Source: Hanleya hanleyi
Taxonomy: Eukaryota; Mollusca; Polyplacophora; Lepidopleurida; Hanleyidae
Length of the DNA stretch: 64,000 nucleotides
Direction: 5' to 3'
Assembly: GCA_036873755.1 (NCBI GenBank)
Contig: JAVTVY010025150.1
Coordinates: forward strand, 1-64,000
The translations under genes and the position numbers were made by a program. How positions within the stretch are numbered: position 1 is the first letter of the stretch; each line of letters opens with the position of its first letter. Positions 23,112 through 35,378 of the stretch are shown piece after piece. The notes under the pieces were generated by a model. That model saw nothing but the letters and a program-made list of their open reading frames with translations, did no database searches and was not told the DNA's origin.

Positions 23112-24745
23112 AACAAGCTGAGTAGCTAGCAGGTCCTCCGCCAAGTAGCCTGTTTGAGAGCATACAGCATATACGCTTCCAATATCTCCTCAAATATAAC
23201 TTGGAAAGTTGATATGTGTATGTGGAAAGAGACATTCATCTGGAATTGTTGAGACAATTTGAGGAGGTTTGGGAAGCAGTAATGGATTATAGTGTAACAC
23301 TGGAATGTAAGTCTGTAGTTGTATATGGATTTGTGGATGGTGAGGTTTATAAATCGATGAGTGGAATAGATCAAGATATCGCTTTTCACAACACAGATGG
23401 GTACAATATGGGTGAGTGAAATCCAAGATGGTCAATGGCAGCCATCTTGGATTACATACATGTACTACCTCAATGAAAATCAATACCAATCGCTGTCTAA
23501 CTGATGTGAAGCACCGCCTTGAGTTTGAAGTCGATTGGTCGAACTGTTCTCGAGATATCGCGTTCACAAGATGTGGGATGGACAGAATCCAATATGGTCA
23601 ATGGCAGCCATCTTGGATTATGTACCTCCGTGAAAACCAAGTTGATTGGTCAAATTGTTGTCGCGATATCACGTTCACAAGATCCGAGACGGATGGAATC
23701 CAATATCGTCAATGGCAGCCATCTTGGATTATGTACCTCGGTGAAAATCAATACCAATGGCCGTCTAATTGATGTGAAGCACATTCTCAAGTTTGAAGTC
23801 GATTGGTCGAACTGTTCTCGAGATATCGCGTTCACAAGATGTGGAACGGAGAGAATCCAATATGGTCCATGGCAGCCATCTTGGATTACGCATCTCAGTG
23901 AAAATCAAAACCAATGGCCGTTTAACTGATGCAAAGCACATTCTCAAGTTTGAAGTGGATTGGTCAAACTGTTGTCGAGATATCGCGTTCACAAGATGTG
24001 GGATGGACAGAATCCAATATGGTCAATGGCAGCCATCTTGGATTACGTACCTCAGTGAAAATCAATACCAATTGCCGTCTAACTGATGTGAAGAAGCTTC
24101 CCAAATTTGAAGTCGATTGGTTGAATTGTTCTCGAGATATCGCGTTCACAAGATCTGGGACGGATGGAATCCAATATGGTCAATTTCAGCCATCTTGGAT
24201 TATGTACCTCAGTGAAAATCAATACCAATGGCTGTCTGACTGATGTGAAGAACCTTCCCAAGCTTGAAGTTGATTGGTGGAATTGTTCTTGAGATATCGC
24301 GTTCACAAGATGTGGGATGAACAGAATCCAATATGGTCGATGGTGGCCATCTTGGATTACGTACTTCAGTGAAAATCAATACCAATGGCCGTCTAACTGA
24401 TGTGAAGCACCTTCTCAAGTTTGAAGTCGATTGGTCGAATTGTTCTTGAGATATCGCGTTCACAAGATGTGGGACGGACAGAATCCAATTTGATCGACGG
24501 CGGCCATCTTGGATTACGTACCTCAGTGAAAATCAATACCAATGGCCGTCTAACTGATGTCAAGCACCTTCTCAAGTTTGAAGTCGATTGGTCGAATTGT
24601 TCTCTAGATATCGCGTTCACAAGATGTGGGACGGACGGACGGACGGAGGGACGGACGGAAGGAGGGACGGACGGAAGGACGGACGGAAGGACGGACGGCT
24701 AGCACTTCCAAGTCCTCCCACCACTTCGTGGCGGAGGACAAAAAA
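23112..24745. mobile_element. Pearl-like tandem-repeat element, copy 1
   Basis: Left end aacaagctgagtagctagca, a 300-bp unique 5' module, then about seven tandem units with a 157-bp period (each with gagatatcgcgttcacaaga and cagccatcttggatta), a (GGAC)n microsatellite and a terminal hairpin ccaccacttcgtggcgg. The order unique module, satellite units, microsatellite, hairpin matches bivalve 'pearl' elements (BIV160 satellite) and Helentron-like non-autonomous elements. Confidence 0.8.
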
Positions 24746-24754
24746 GAAAAGTGC

Positions 24755-25200
24755 ATGGGTTGAATATGTGTAGGATGATGTAAGCTCCCTAAATGTGTGA
24801 GAGTGTCGGTTGAAGCTTAGTTTGGAAGACAGATGGGTGGGGTCCAGGGCTGGGGGCATGCTCCCGGTCGTGGCTAGTGGATGGATTCAGTTAGTGTAGC
24901 ATGATGTAAGCTCCCAGAATATATAAGGGTATTGGGTGGGGCAAAGGTTATTTTGAGAGATATATGGTGGGGCTTGTTGCTCCGGGGGGTGAGGATATAC
25001 TCCCAAGGGTAATGGCTGGGTTGAACAGATGTACATGATGTATGCACCTGAAATACGAGGGTATGCAAGGGGCCCGTCATGGCTTATTTTAATAGAAGAG
25101 GGTGTGGCTTGGTGCTCCAGGGGTGGTGATATGCTATAGGTGAAGCATGATCTACATGTATGCACCTGGAATATATGAGTGTTGGGGGGGTATTGCAGGG
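24755..25200. repeat. Degenerate ~125-bp tandem repeat
   Basis: Three to four diverged units each with catgatgtaagctccc-like, ggtggggc/ggtgtggctt, and gctccgggg/gctccagggg boxes. Confidence 0.6.
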
Positions 25201-25604
25201 CCAAGTTCCGGAGACCAACGATGAGGCCAAGAAGCTGTGTGCAGGAAAAACATTTTTGCTTTACTTTTTTGGAGGAAGTTCATCTTGCAAGGATCTTCAA
25301 ACCGGGAACACCATGTCCGTGTCCGGTAGCCAGGTTTAACAAGGTTCCCTTCATGTAGTCCCCTATTTTTTTCCCCCGACTAATAGGAATGGCCTTTTTT
25401 TTTGGACAGACCGGGACACCCATAGACATTGAGCTTTCCACAGCTAAAGCTACAGGCTCGATAAAAATGGAGATATGATTGATAAAAATGTGCTCCCTGT
25501 TCCTAATTTGGTATGTTGTAGGGAAGATTTGTTCTTGTAGCAAAACTGACACCTCTAACCAAATTGTATTTTCACACAATACCGTATATTTAGCATGTTT
25601 ATTT

Positions 25605-25709
25605 GATGGAACCAACAGTGGTTTTGATGGAACCAACAGTGGTTTTGATGGAACCAACAGTGGTTTTGATGGAACCAACAGTGGTTTTGATGGAACCAAC
25701 AGTGGTTTT
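25605..25709 (+). repeat. 21-bp minisatellite, 5 perfect copies
   Basis: gatggaaccaacagtggttt plus t, five times without visible mismatch. In one frame each unit reads DGTNSGF and sits in a 96-codon ORF (25479-25769) with no other protein features. Confidence 0.95.
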
Positions 25710-28550
25710 GGTTTGAGTGGTCATCTTTTTGTTGCAAGAACAAATCTTTTCCTATCGATGCCTCAATGATACTGGCCAGGGACCACATTTTCGATCCATC
25801 ATCAATCCATTTGGATGTCAAAAATATCCGTTTCGTTATACCATCAAACACAAAGGAGTTTTCCCCATGTAAACATTGTCTGAAGTGTATATCATGCCAT
25901 TTTGACTCATTTCAGAGCATTGATGAAAGTTGTTATGAGAAAATATAGGAGGTTTTGAGTAAAATATAGGACTCAAAAATATAGGATGCGCTTGCAGGCC
26001 TGTAAACCATGCAGATTAGCCTATTTTCAAACTTACCTGTGTATATATAAATTGGGAGCACTAGAAATGGCTATCACTATACAACAGTTCCACTTCCCCC
26101 TGTGTTATTACCCAGGGTACCCAAACCCGGTTGGCTAGCAGTTGAATGCTGCTGGGTTAGAGACTGGAAAAATAAGTCGGAACAAAAATACAATTTCTTT
26201 TCAACTGTTTATAATATTTTATTAAATTTATAAAGCCAACCAAGTGACATTTTCACATTCTTTGTTTCATATACATGAATGTCAACTCATTTCTTCACAC
26301 TTGTAAGACTGGGCATTTATGGTCTGCCCATCAGTATATAGGCTTCAAAACATTCCTGTTTTGGAAGACACTTAATTCCTTTTTCATAAATGTACTGTTC
26401 CAGTAAATAGGCTTTATAATAACAGATCATACATATAATGGTTGGATAAACCCTGTTTATTTTTTGAGACATAAGCTAAATATGTTTCGTAGCTAATTCC
26501 CCTAATAATTCAATCACAGGAAGTGAAACTTCTTTCCATAAAAGCACGGGGTGATCAAATTTATTATAACAGTTAGTTGACAAAATAATTCAGATAATCT
26601 ATTATTCCTTTATTTCTATGATTTCTGAGGGTGATCAAATGAATTATAACAGCTGGTGGAATTCTATCCACAGTTATTGGGGGTGATTGTATTTTAGAGA
26701 GGTGATTGAATTATTTGGAGACTTACCGTAATCATGCAAATTTAATCAATCTGTAAATGTAGCACTTATTTTTAATGGACCTGTACATGTACATGGTGTC
26801 AGCTGTCAGAATGGTTGCATCTCCATGACCTAACGAGTCCCCGCCCATCTTCCCACTGAAAGGGCTAGCTTGCAGCCTGTATTCAGAGAACGCTTCAGTC
26901 TTGCGCTCATGCATCTCATTACAATGAACAAGTAACCAGTATACTGGTACATTGAAATCCCACTGATCATATTTCCATCATCTCTCTCTCTCTCTCTCTC
27001 GAAAAACGAGTGATTGGCAGCTGTGAAAGTGTTTATAGACAAGGGAGACGAGTGTCCACTATAACTCTACAAAACAGTCACAGTTCGAGTACAGAGAAAA
27101 CATTCCATCTGAGAAGTTTGACAGTCCATAGACCTGTATTTATAATTGTTCTCCTGAAAGGTGTTCTGTGCTGTCGAAGGTCCTATAATCGTTGCAAGGG
27201 GCGAGTGTCTATATCTCAAATATGACCCATGTGAATAACAAACATCTGTGGACAGCCCTGTTGAAATAGAATGTCGAGTGATGTGGATATGTATAGTTGC
27301 ATCAAAACGATGTCCGCCTATACATGTACCTGTTATCTAAACACTCTGAATGATAATGATGGGAAGTCTCAACTTGATCATTAAAATGAATGATGTCAGC
27401 AGAGGGGAGGGGGGGGGGGGGAATAAGCTAATAAACTATATAATGCAGATTGTGTGTAATGGCATGAATGATCGGGAATCACAAACATGAAAGACATCTG
27501 GGAAATATTAGCAGGATCGCCATGTGCAATATACAAATCTATATGGACCAGTAGGACAGAGATAGTATTCAAATGCAGGCTACAACAGTCCAATTACTGT
27601 GGCATAATGGGATAAAATTCCCTCATAAAATATTGAGAAGCTAGTGCAGTGGATCCTGGATGTGTTACAACTAGTCATTTGGAATCCTACGTAAGAGTGA
27701 TGTCATTGGAAGTTGTTCAATAGCCACGGGAATTTCTTTCAAAAGAAATTAGCCACTACAGAATTTTCTGAATGGAGGAAGAAATCTAATATTTGGCTCT
27801 TGAGTGAATTTGGGACAAACAATATCTCATTAAGGTTGCAAGAGGGAGGGTGGCATATGGGATAGGTCATTTCCTATCTTTACATATTGGCATGATTGGA
27901 GGATACGGTACTGTGCTATCTGATATAGGGAAATAACCTGCATGTACACATTTTAAATCATGAGGTCATTTTCACCCATGGAGATGAGCATTCACATGTG
28001 ATATCCCGTTCCTGCTTTCGTTCTTAGATATACCAACAGGTAGAGGAAGATTATATATACTGTACTGTGATGTACCGTACCTCAAAAGGTATCACACAGT
28101 ATTGTAAATCAAAAGCTGCACAGGCAGTACCAGGACAACAACAATTTTGTTGTTTCTCTCCAGTGATGGAATTTTTAGAGCTGCGGACTGATTGGGTTGA
28201 ATTATTCATTTGAATGCTTGTCAGGCAACACTGGCGAAAAAAGTAGTTGGCACAGTATCGACAATACAGGCACCATGTGGGCGGTAGTGGTGTAGGCAGG
28301 ATCACCTATCTCTACCCTCATGACTCGCTGGCCAATCTACAATTTGATTGGTGAAAGGTATCATTGGGAAGTTCAGAGATGTGATGTTTGTGTGCGAATA
28401 TTTCTTACATGTAGTTTCCATGTTCATGATCAATAATACCATGTTCAGAATACTTGTACTACAGGAGTTAATTATAAAGCAGCCTTCAATGGGGATATTC
28501 AACTGATGGCTAAAATAAGCCAATCTTGAAACTGCTGGAGTGAGGGAGTA
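25710..28550. other. Intergenic AT-rich stretch
   Basis: No supported gene. Contains a (CT)n run near 26980-27000, a G-run near 27405-27421 and the paired repeat at 26551-26715. Confidence 0.6.
26551..26715. repeat. Paired tgatcaaatttattagaaca repeat, locus 2
   Basis: gtgatcaaatttattataac at 26551 and gtgatcaaatgaattataac at about 26631, followed by gggggtgattgtatttt. Confidence 0.7.
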
Positions 28551-28555
28551 GGATT

Positions 28556-28740
28556 GAACGTCGTTTTCAAAAAAAAATTCAGTCGTATCACGACGGTGCC
28601 TACATGTGCCAGAACACGAGTGTGTCCACAGTTTCAGTACAGCACCAGGTCACCCATCCAAGTATGCCGTTGCCTAACTTTGGTGATCTTACAAGAACCG
28701 GTGTGCCCAATGTGATACACCGTACCTGTGCCCTTTATCA
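28556..28740 (-). mobile_element. 5S-rRNA-derived SINE, copy 1
   Basis: On the - strand the head carries 5S rRNA blocks: CACCGGTTCTTGTAAGATCA, AAGTTAGGCAAC and ACTTGGATGGGTGACC. It is followed by a body with ggcacatgtaggcaccgtc and a tail ending gacgttcaatcc. Too short and diverged for a functional 5S gene. Confidence 0.7.
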
Positions 28741-28827
28741 TGTTTATCTCACTGAATTACAATACTTCCATTGATGAACAGTCATATCCTGATATTATAA
28801 TTCAATGAGATAGAGGGCACTGCATGG

Positions 28828-28986
28828 TGTTCCAGCAGTTACAAGATTTGCCTCCCTTACATGCCTTAATTTAGCCATCGGATGGAGGGAATTTTTGTTC
28901 CAGCAGTTACAAGATTTGCTCCCCTTAGCCATCAGATACTGGTGTTCCAGCAGTTACAAGATTGGCTCCCCTTAGCCATTAGCTGG
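28828..28986. repeat. Three imperfect tandem copies of a tgttccagcagttacaagat unit
   Basis: Units begin at 28828, 28895 and 28943, each with ttccagcagttacaagatt followed by (t)gcctccc/gctcccc. Confidence 0.85.
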
Positions 28987-28989
28987 ATA

Positions 28990-30970
28990 ACCCCATTGAA
29001 AGACATGGCTACTTTCCCTCTTTGCAAAACAACTAGCATGTACACGACATGTATGGTAAGGTCTCTATTACCCAATCACATCAGACAACAATGCAAACTT
29101 CTGCTCACAATTAGGCTGCTCTACAACAAAACAGAATTCACCATGTTTTACATTGTACATTTCGAGTTCAATTGACTGAATTATGTAATGGAATGCTTCA
29201 GTCAATTTAAACACATTTCTATTATATAGGTTTTCACTTGAATATACTAATATAAAAGTGTACCAAATATCTGCCCTGAAGATGGAAAAAATATTATTTT
29301 ATTCAGTTCTGTGTCTTACTCCAGAGTAACTGAGCTTTGCCATAATGCCACAGCAGGTGCTGCAGGAACATGAGGTTGTTATAACTGATGACGATGTGTA
29401 TGTATGAAGGATTGGAACGTCATTTGCACATTAGCTCAACACAACTTCCACGAGATGTTCACTGTTAAAATTTAGTATCACTCAAAATCTAATATAGTCG
29501 TGGAATATGATTAATATTAACTGTAATTTGTATGCCAAAATAAATATTCCGTATTTCACTTCTCTTTCGTTCAACTATATGGACAATATGGGAGGCCTTA
29601 TGTTTGATGTAATTTAGAATTTTATCAGATGTTGGTGTGATGTTATTTGTTGCTCAAATCACCAAAGAAATGGCGATGCCCAGATGCTCTGGACAGAATA
29701 AGACAAAGAAATGAATAAATTAATAATTTGTCTTCATGTTTATCGACAAGAAATATTTGGCACAATCTATTGTACAAATGTTCAAAACAGAAGTGTATTG
29801 AATCAGGCCTGGACAAATTGAGTTTGTGTAACCCCTTTTTAGACACCATGATGGGATGACGATGTTAAAGTATATGCAAAATGAGCACGACCTGAAATGA
29901 AGGTTAAGCAATTTCTCCAGGCCTGTGGATTAAGTGAAGCATTCCTTTAACATTTCACCATTATACATATAGCTTACATTATCACTGTGTTGGATAGATG
30001 TGGTGCCGATACATTAGTGTAAAAAATTAAAATTTTCATTGCAATCCAAGAATATTGTATGCATTTATTCAGACTACCCCTTTAACCAGATTAAGGGATT
30101 ATATCCCACTGACATGACTGAGTGGACTTTCACACATCCACTGATATTTGTCGTTTTTCTGAGAACTATGAACGGGATCAATATACATACATATATTATT
30201 GGAAAGCTTATTTCTCTGAGATTACAAATATATACATATATATGTCATTTTGAGATCGAAAGTTATAAAGTTATCCCAATTTAAATACTTATATTTGTCG
30301 AGTATACGAGCCTCCATTTTAAAACATTTATTTTTCGAGAAGTTCTAAATGTTCCATTCAATTGAGAACTTTACCAAGTTAAACACTTCAACAATATATC
30401 AGTGCCCTTCTAAAAATTTATATCATTTTTTTGTTGATTTCTTTGTTATTCAATCTGACATTTCCACATTAATCCTTGGACAATGCGGTCTTGCCCCGGT
30501 GGCAGCGACAGGTGCACAGCACATGGGCCACCAGGTGAGCCCCAGTTCCTTCTCAGGATTACTCTATGTTTAGAACTTGGAACAACTTTTTTAACTATTT
30601 ATAACTGGTGTAATGATTGATGAACCACGTGTCGGTGCACATCCGCTGCCATCGAGGCCAGGGATAACTACATGTATAGTGCAAATGCCGCATTGAGCGC
30701 GAAAGGATCAAATGTGAAGGTCACACTTGAAACATCCATGGCTCAGCAAACCAGAATATTATTTGAAAAACTGAAGCACTAATATTTTCTTTACCTGGTT
30801 CAAAACGACCATGCCGAATTTCAGATCCCCTTAATGAAATAAGAAATGTTACCTTTATAAAACTGGAGACATCAAGTAACTGAATTGAAGCAGTGAACAG
30901 GTTAGTGGATATTAGCTGATAGTGATTCTCCCCACTCCGATTGCCCTATCACAAGCACGAATAGCCAGTG
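28990..30970. other. Intergenic, nothing recognised
   Basis: AT-rich, small ORFs only, no repeat family identified. Confidence 0.5.
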
Positions 30971-30973
30971 CAG

Positions 30974-31331
30974 CTTCATGTACACAAGTCGTCTTCTGCA
31001 TTCACACTTCAAATTAACCTTGCTAGATCAGATCACCAAAAGCATTCAAACTTGAGGTGATAAATTTCATCTACGAACAAGAGATGAGCCAATCAGAACA
31101 TACCCACTGACTGTCTGTTTTAGGAGGACATATTCTCTCAGTGGTTAAGTCATTCCTCTTTGTATGGAGATAAGGTGACCAGATACAAAGGACAGCCAAT
31201 CAATGCAGCACATTTCAAAATTCAAATGGATTTGAGGTCAATGACATTTTCTGTCTATTTTTTTAACACCGCCTGTGGGCTGATCAAGGTTAATTTGAAG
31301 TGTGAACAGAGAAGTTGACTTGTGTATGAAG
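30974..31331. mobile_element. MITE-like element with ~48-bp inverted ends
   Basis: Left end cttcatgtacacaagtcgtc ... cttcaaattaaccttg and its near-complement at 31285-31331. No ORF; target duplication unclear. Confidence 0.65.
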
Positions 31332-34000
31332 ATGGCTTAAAGTGGTCTCAGCTCAATGAGGCAAAATAATTTGCAACGCATAATCATGATAAGATTTTGA
31401 TGGCTAAAAGTCCATCTAAGCAAAAATGTATTCACCAAAATGATTTCAAGTCCTTAAGCAGATTTTTCTATTAAGCAGTATTGTATGCAGTTAATTGGGG
31501 CCCACTGTACATGTAAATGCATGTAGCCAAGTAATTCTAACAGTATTTTCAATTCAAAGTTCAGTTTTTCGTCATCAATATTATTAGTAATTTCTTTTTT
31601 TCACAGTGTTAAATAGATGTCTTTAGTTTTTATATCTTTAGTTTTGATATTTCTGAATAAATTTAGAAATGTGAAATCTGTTGCAAAATCATTTTAAGGC
31701 CACTTTAATAATTCAATCACTAACATCAATTTAATCTTCTTTATAACTAAATTGCCAGTACCAAAATGATTTGAACTGTACATCTGGAATCACAGCTGGA
31801 ATATTGATATAAATTATTAAGTTTTTGTCTTTAGTGATTTAATTATTGGAGAACTGACAGTATTGGTCCAAAGAAACTGTTTGATAATATGAATCTCTGA
31901 TCATCCCTTCTTACAACAACCACCACCAATATATGGGTAAGGTCTATAATAATGTAATCGCATCAGCCTACATGTAGGGCCTACTGTAAAAGCGAAATTC
32001 CTGAATTCCGCTCTATTAACTTTTGCAAGTATTAAGCTGCTCTGTATATAAGATGTCAGCAAAAGAAAATGCCAATCCTTCCAAGTCTTCAATTGATTCA
32101 TATATTGGTCTGAGCATGACTGTCAGTTATTAGAGATTGTGCCATATTGGGTGCCAGTTACCAACCTGCAGCTGGTGCTCAATACAAGTACCATACAAAC
32201 ATGGAATGATAAGTGTCAGCAATTTGGATTGAAATATACAGCTTTATTTCATCAAGCTTTTCATAATTAACACTAACAGGATTAATAATGTCCGTGACCT
32301 GTCACCTATCAATCAGATATATTTTCCTAGATATCAGACAGAGCCATGTCGTGCATGTGGCTATGCTCATTAACCAGTTTTTAGCGGAAGGTCAATATTA
32401 ATTAGTAAGAACTTGATTATCACAAATTACCCCACAGAAAACAGCAGCTGGGGAACGATTGGAGAATGGGAGAGCACTGTGATCACAATCAATATTAGGT
32501 CACACATATAGGTGAGGAGCAATGTTACGGAGGTCACCATTATCATAGCTATACCAGGCTTTCTATAGTACACTGATGTACACTTCTTACTATAAAACTC
32601 TTGCATGGCTTGCAGGTACATTTTCTATCACCGTCCTCTCATATACAATATCACTGGATGCTAAACGGGTCAATTTTAGGTACCGGTAATCAATCATTGT
32701 TGAATAAGCCAATCCGGATCTGCCAATCAAATTATGACTCAATCTCTGCACTCTCCTCCCTTCAACTGTATCAATAGGGATTCATAGAAGTCAAAATAAT
32801 ACAAACCGAAAAAGAACAATTGTTTATTTATAACTAAAAATGGGGTTCCAATTCTTTCGTTGGTAGTTTTGCAGCCAAATTTGAGTTTTATACATATCAT
32901 CTACCAAAAATGCAATCATCAATAGCATTAGCATGAGAAATTGAAAAGGAGATGGTACGATAACGCAGGATTCTGGCCTAAATGTGGTGCGGTTGAAATT
33001 GAAAAAAAAATGTCCTAAAAACAATTCTGTTTTAATGTAATGGCAAGAGAATATAGATGTACATGTACACAATATGTGAAAGTTCTTGATTGATTGCTTT
33101 ATGATTATACTGAAATGCAAATCTGCAGTATGTGCTATTTCATGAAAAAAGGGATCGAAATCAAGTCATTCAAACACACATTTAGACATGAAGGACTCTT
33201 TGAATCACAAAGATTTTTCAGCAGTGGAGATATGCCACCGCACATCACCAGGTTAAATGATGTTTTGGTCCAAGGGGTCCTTTGTGTCTAATTGTGTGTT
33301 TAAATACATAACTCGATTTTTTAAACAATTATTTTAAGGAAATTGAATTTTTTTGATTTTCAACCACACCATGTATCTACAGGCCAAAATGCCGCCTCAG
33401 TGTACCGTCTCCTTTGAATAAAAAATATTCAGTATTCACCTCGATTTACACACCCATATTCGGTTTGTAAAAATATGCAACGTCTATCAATCCCTGATCA
33501 AGTGGGATCATTGGTGAGCTCATTTGCGGAGATCTTCCACTTTCGATTATGAATTAATTCATTAATATAGCCTGGACAGGTGGGCTTTTCACAGCAGATC
33601 TGTCATTCAAGTGTACGCCAGCATGAACTGTAAAAGCATAAGAGTCAGGTGTGCTTATTAGGACACCGATTTATTTGTAGATTTGACAAGCTCTGATTCA
33701 CACAGAAAATTCTGTATGTAGTTATTGCCTGCGACTGAGCGATTCATGCTGTACAAACACGTTCTTGCAAATAGTACAAATTGACAGAGGCGAACAATTT
33801 GCACAAATGCGAGTGTTTATTACAGAGTGAATTCTAAAGTCGAGGTAGGTAACTGAATTATGCAATGGCTCTATCGTCTCTGAAGAGGTACATGTAATGT
33901 TTTATCATGAATCACCTGGATTGCAACAAAATTTGCATGTGTAAAGGTGTTCGAACTGCGTGAGGTCAAACCTGTTAGAAAGAAATTGGTGTAACACCAT
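31332..34000. other. Intergenic, nothing recognised
   Basis: No exon or repeat could be supported. Confidence 0.5.
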
Positions 34001-34004
34001 GGAG

Positions 34005-34225
34005 GACGCATACCCATGGGGTGAGTGAGTAGGATTTAACATGGTTTTCAACAATTTGTCAGTCATGACGGTGCCTATATGTGCCAGGAAACGAGTGTCC
34101 ACAGTTCCTATTATCCTGGACACTGATCAGCCCAGTCAGTAAAGCACCCAGTCACACATCCAAATATTGACCGGGCTCATCACTGCTTAACTTTGGTGAT
34201 CCAATGAGAACCGGTGTGCATAATT
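34005..34225 (-). mobile_element. 5S-rRNA-derived SINE, copy 2
   Basis: - strand head CACCGGTTCTCATTGGATCA, CAAAGTTAAGCAGTGATGAG, then a degraded TTTGGATGTGTGACTGGGTG; body ggcacatataggcaccgtc; tail atgttaaatcctactcactc. It is the most complete of the three copies. Confidence 0.75.
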
Positions 34226-35378
34226 ACATGTATCCATGTATGCATTTTGTTTTTGCCAATATTTTGAAATAATTATGTTCCATAAATTCATAGATGAATA
34301 GCATAATTTTAAGTTATATATTATGATGATATATGTACATGTACTGTTGATCTTTTTTTGTACCTGTACGCAAATCTCACTTTAGACAAAAAGTATCCTC
34401 AAATGGTGAGACAATGAGCTCATCTATTTGAAATAATGTCTAAGATATCCATAGCCTATATGTTCAAAATTACAAGTGTGTATTAAAGTTTCCGAGTTGA
34501 ACGCAATCCTTAAACCACAGCAAGCGTGCAGCTGCTTTAATAGGGTGGTGAAGTCAAATACTCTATGAAGGGCAAGAGTTTTCTCCCTTTCTACAACCTG
34601 ATCTGAAAATATGCAAATCAGTGTTCGGGTTAGGGTATGAGGGCTTGGGTTATTATCACAGCCATAAGGGGTAGATTACACAAGGAGAATCCCTTCTCAG
34701 CTTACTGATGTTGTGTCATCCACCAATGTTGTAAAATATATTTTAAAGTACATTGGTGATAATACATGTACATGTGTTTTTCTTGAAGCAGGTACATGCC
34801 TGAATGTACCAGGTATGATACCAGATGTTCAAATAACTGATCACCTGGAATTTGATAATTTGAACACCTGGTTACTGCTACTTGAAACACCTGTGCACAT
34901 GTAAAGACCCTTGCAGACCAGGTGATTCACGAAAAAGAATACCTAAATGATCTTGCCACAATAGAGGCTGAGGCAGTGTGTCATTTGTAGATCTCCCCCC
35001 ACTGCAATATCCTGGACCACATCTATCCATGACACAGTAACAGGATGTTAAATTAGAGCACTATGATTGTATGCGTGTCTGACACACACGAAAATATCTT
35101 ATAAGTACATGAACATGATGTAGCAACAGAAAATACAAGCTGAAAGCATGATAAAGCACTGGATAGTGGAGAACAGTACCTAGCCAAATAATGACAACAG
35201 TACAAACAATAGCAGTACTACTTGTGTAATATAAGCACACAGTCAGCGAGTCCAAAATAAAATACCGGTATGCTGTATACCTGGCATGTATACATGGAGG
35301 ACATGTATAACACTGTAAAAGCGGAGGCAAAAATAGCAGGAATTGGGGGAACAATGAAGTGAAACAGGCATTTGTTGG

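Noticed and set aside
23500..24640. CRISPR-like regular repeat array
   Set aside because: Units are contiguous 157-bp satellites without unique spacers, in a eukaryotic genome.
23416..24702. Series of overlapping ORFs with repeated NGSHLGLRTS-type motifs
   Set aside because: Produced by the 157-bp satellite units of the pearl-like element; they change frame unit by unit.
32200..32260. Possible tiny WDR20 terminal exon ending in FNP-like residues
   Set aside because: The - strand frame reads VYFNPNC-stop but has no pyrimidine tract or proper acceptor.
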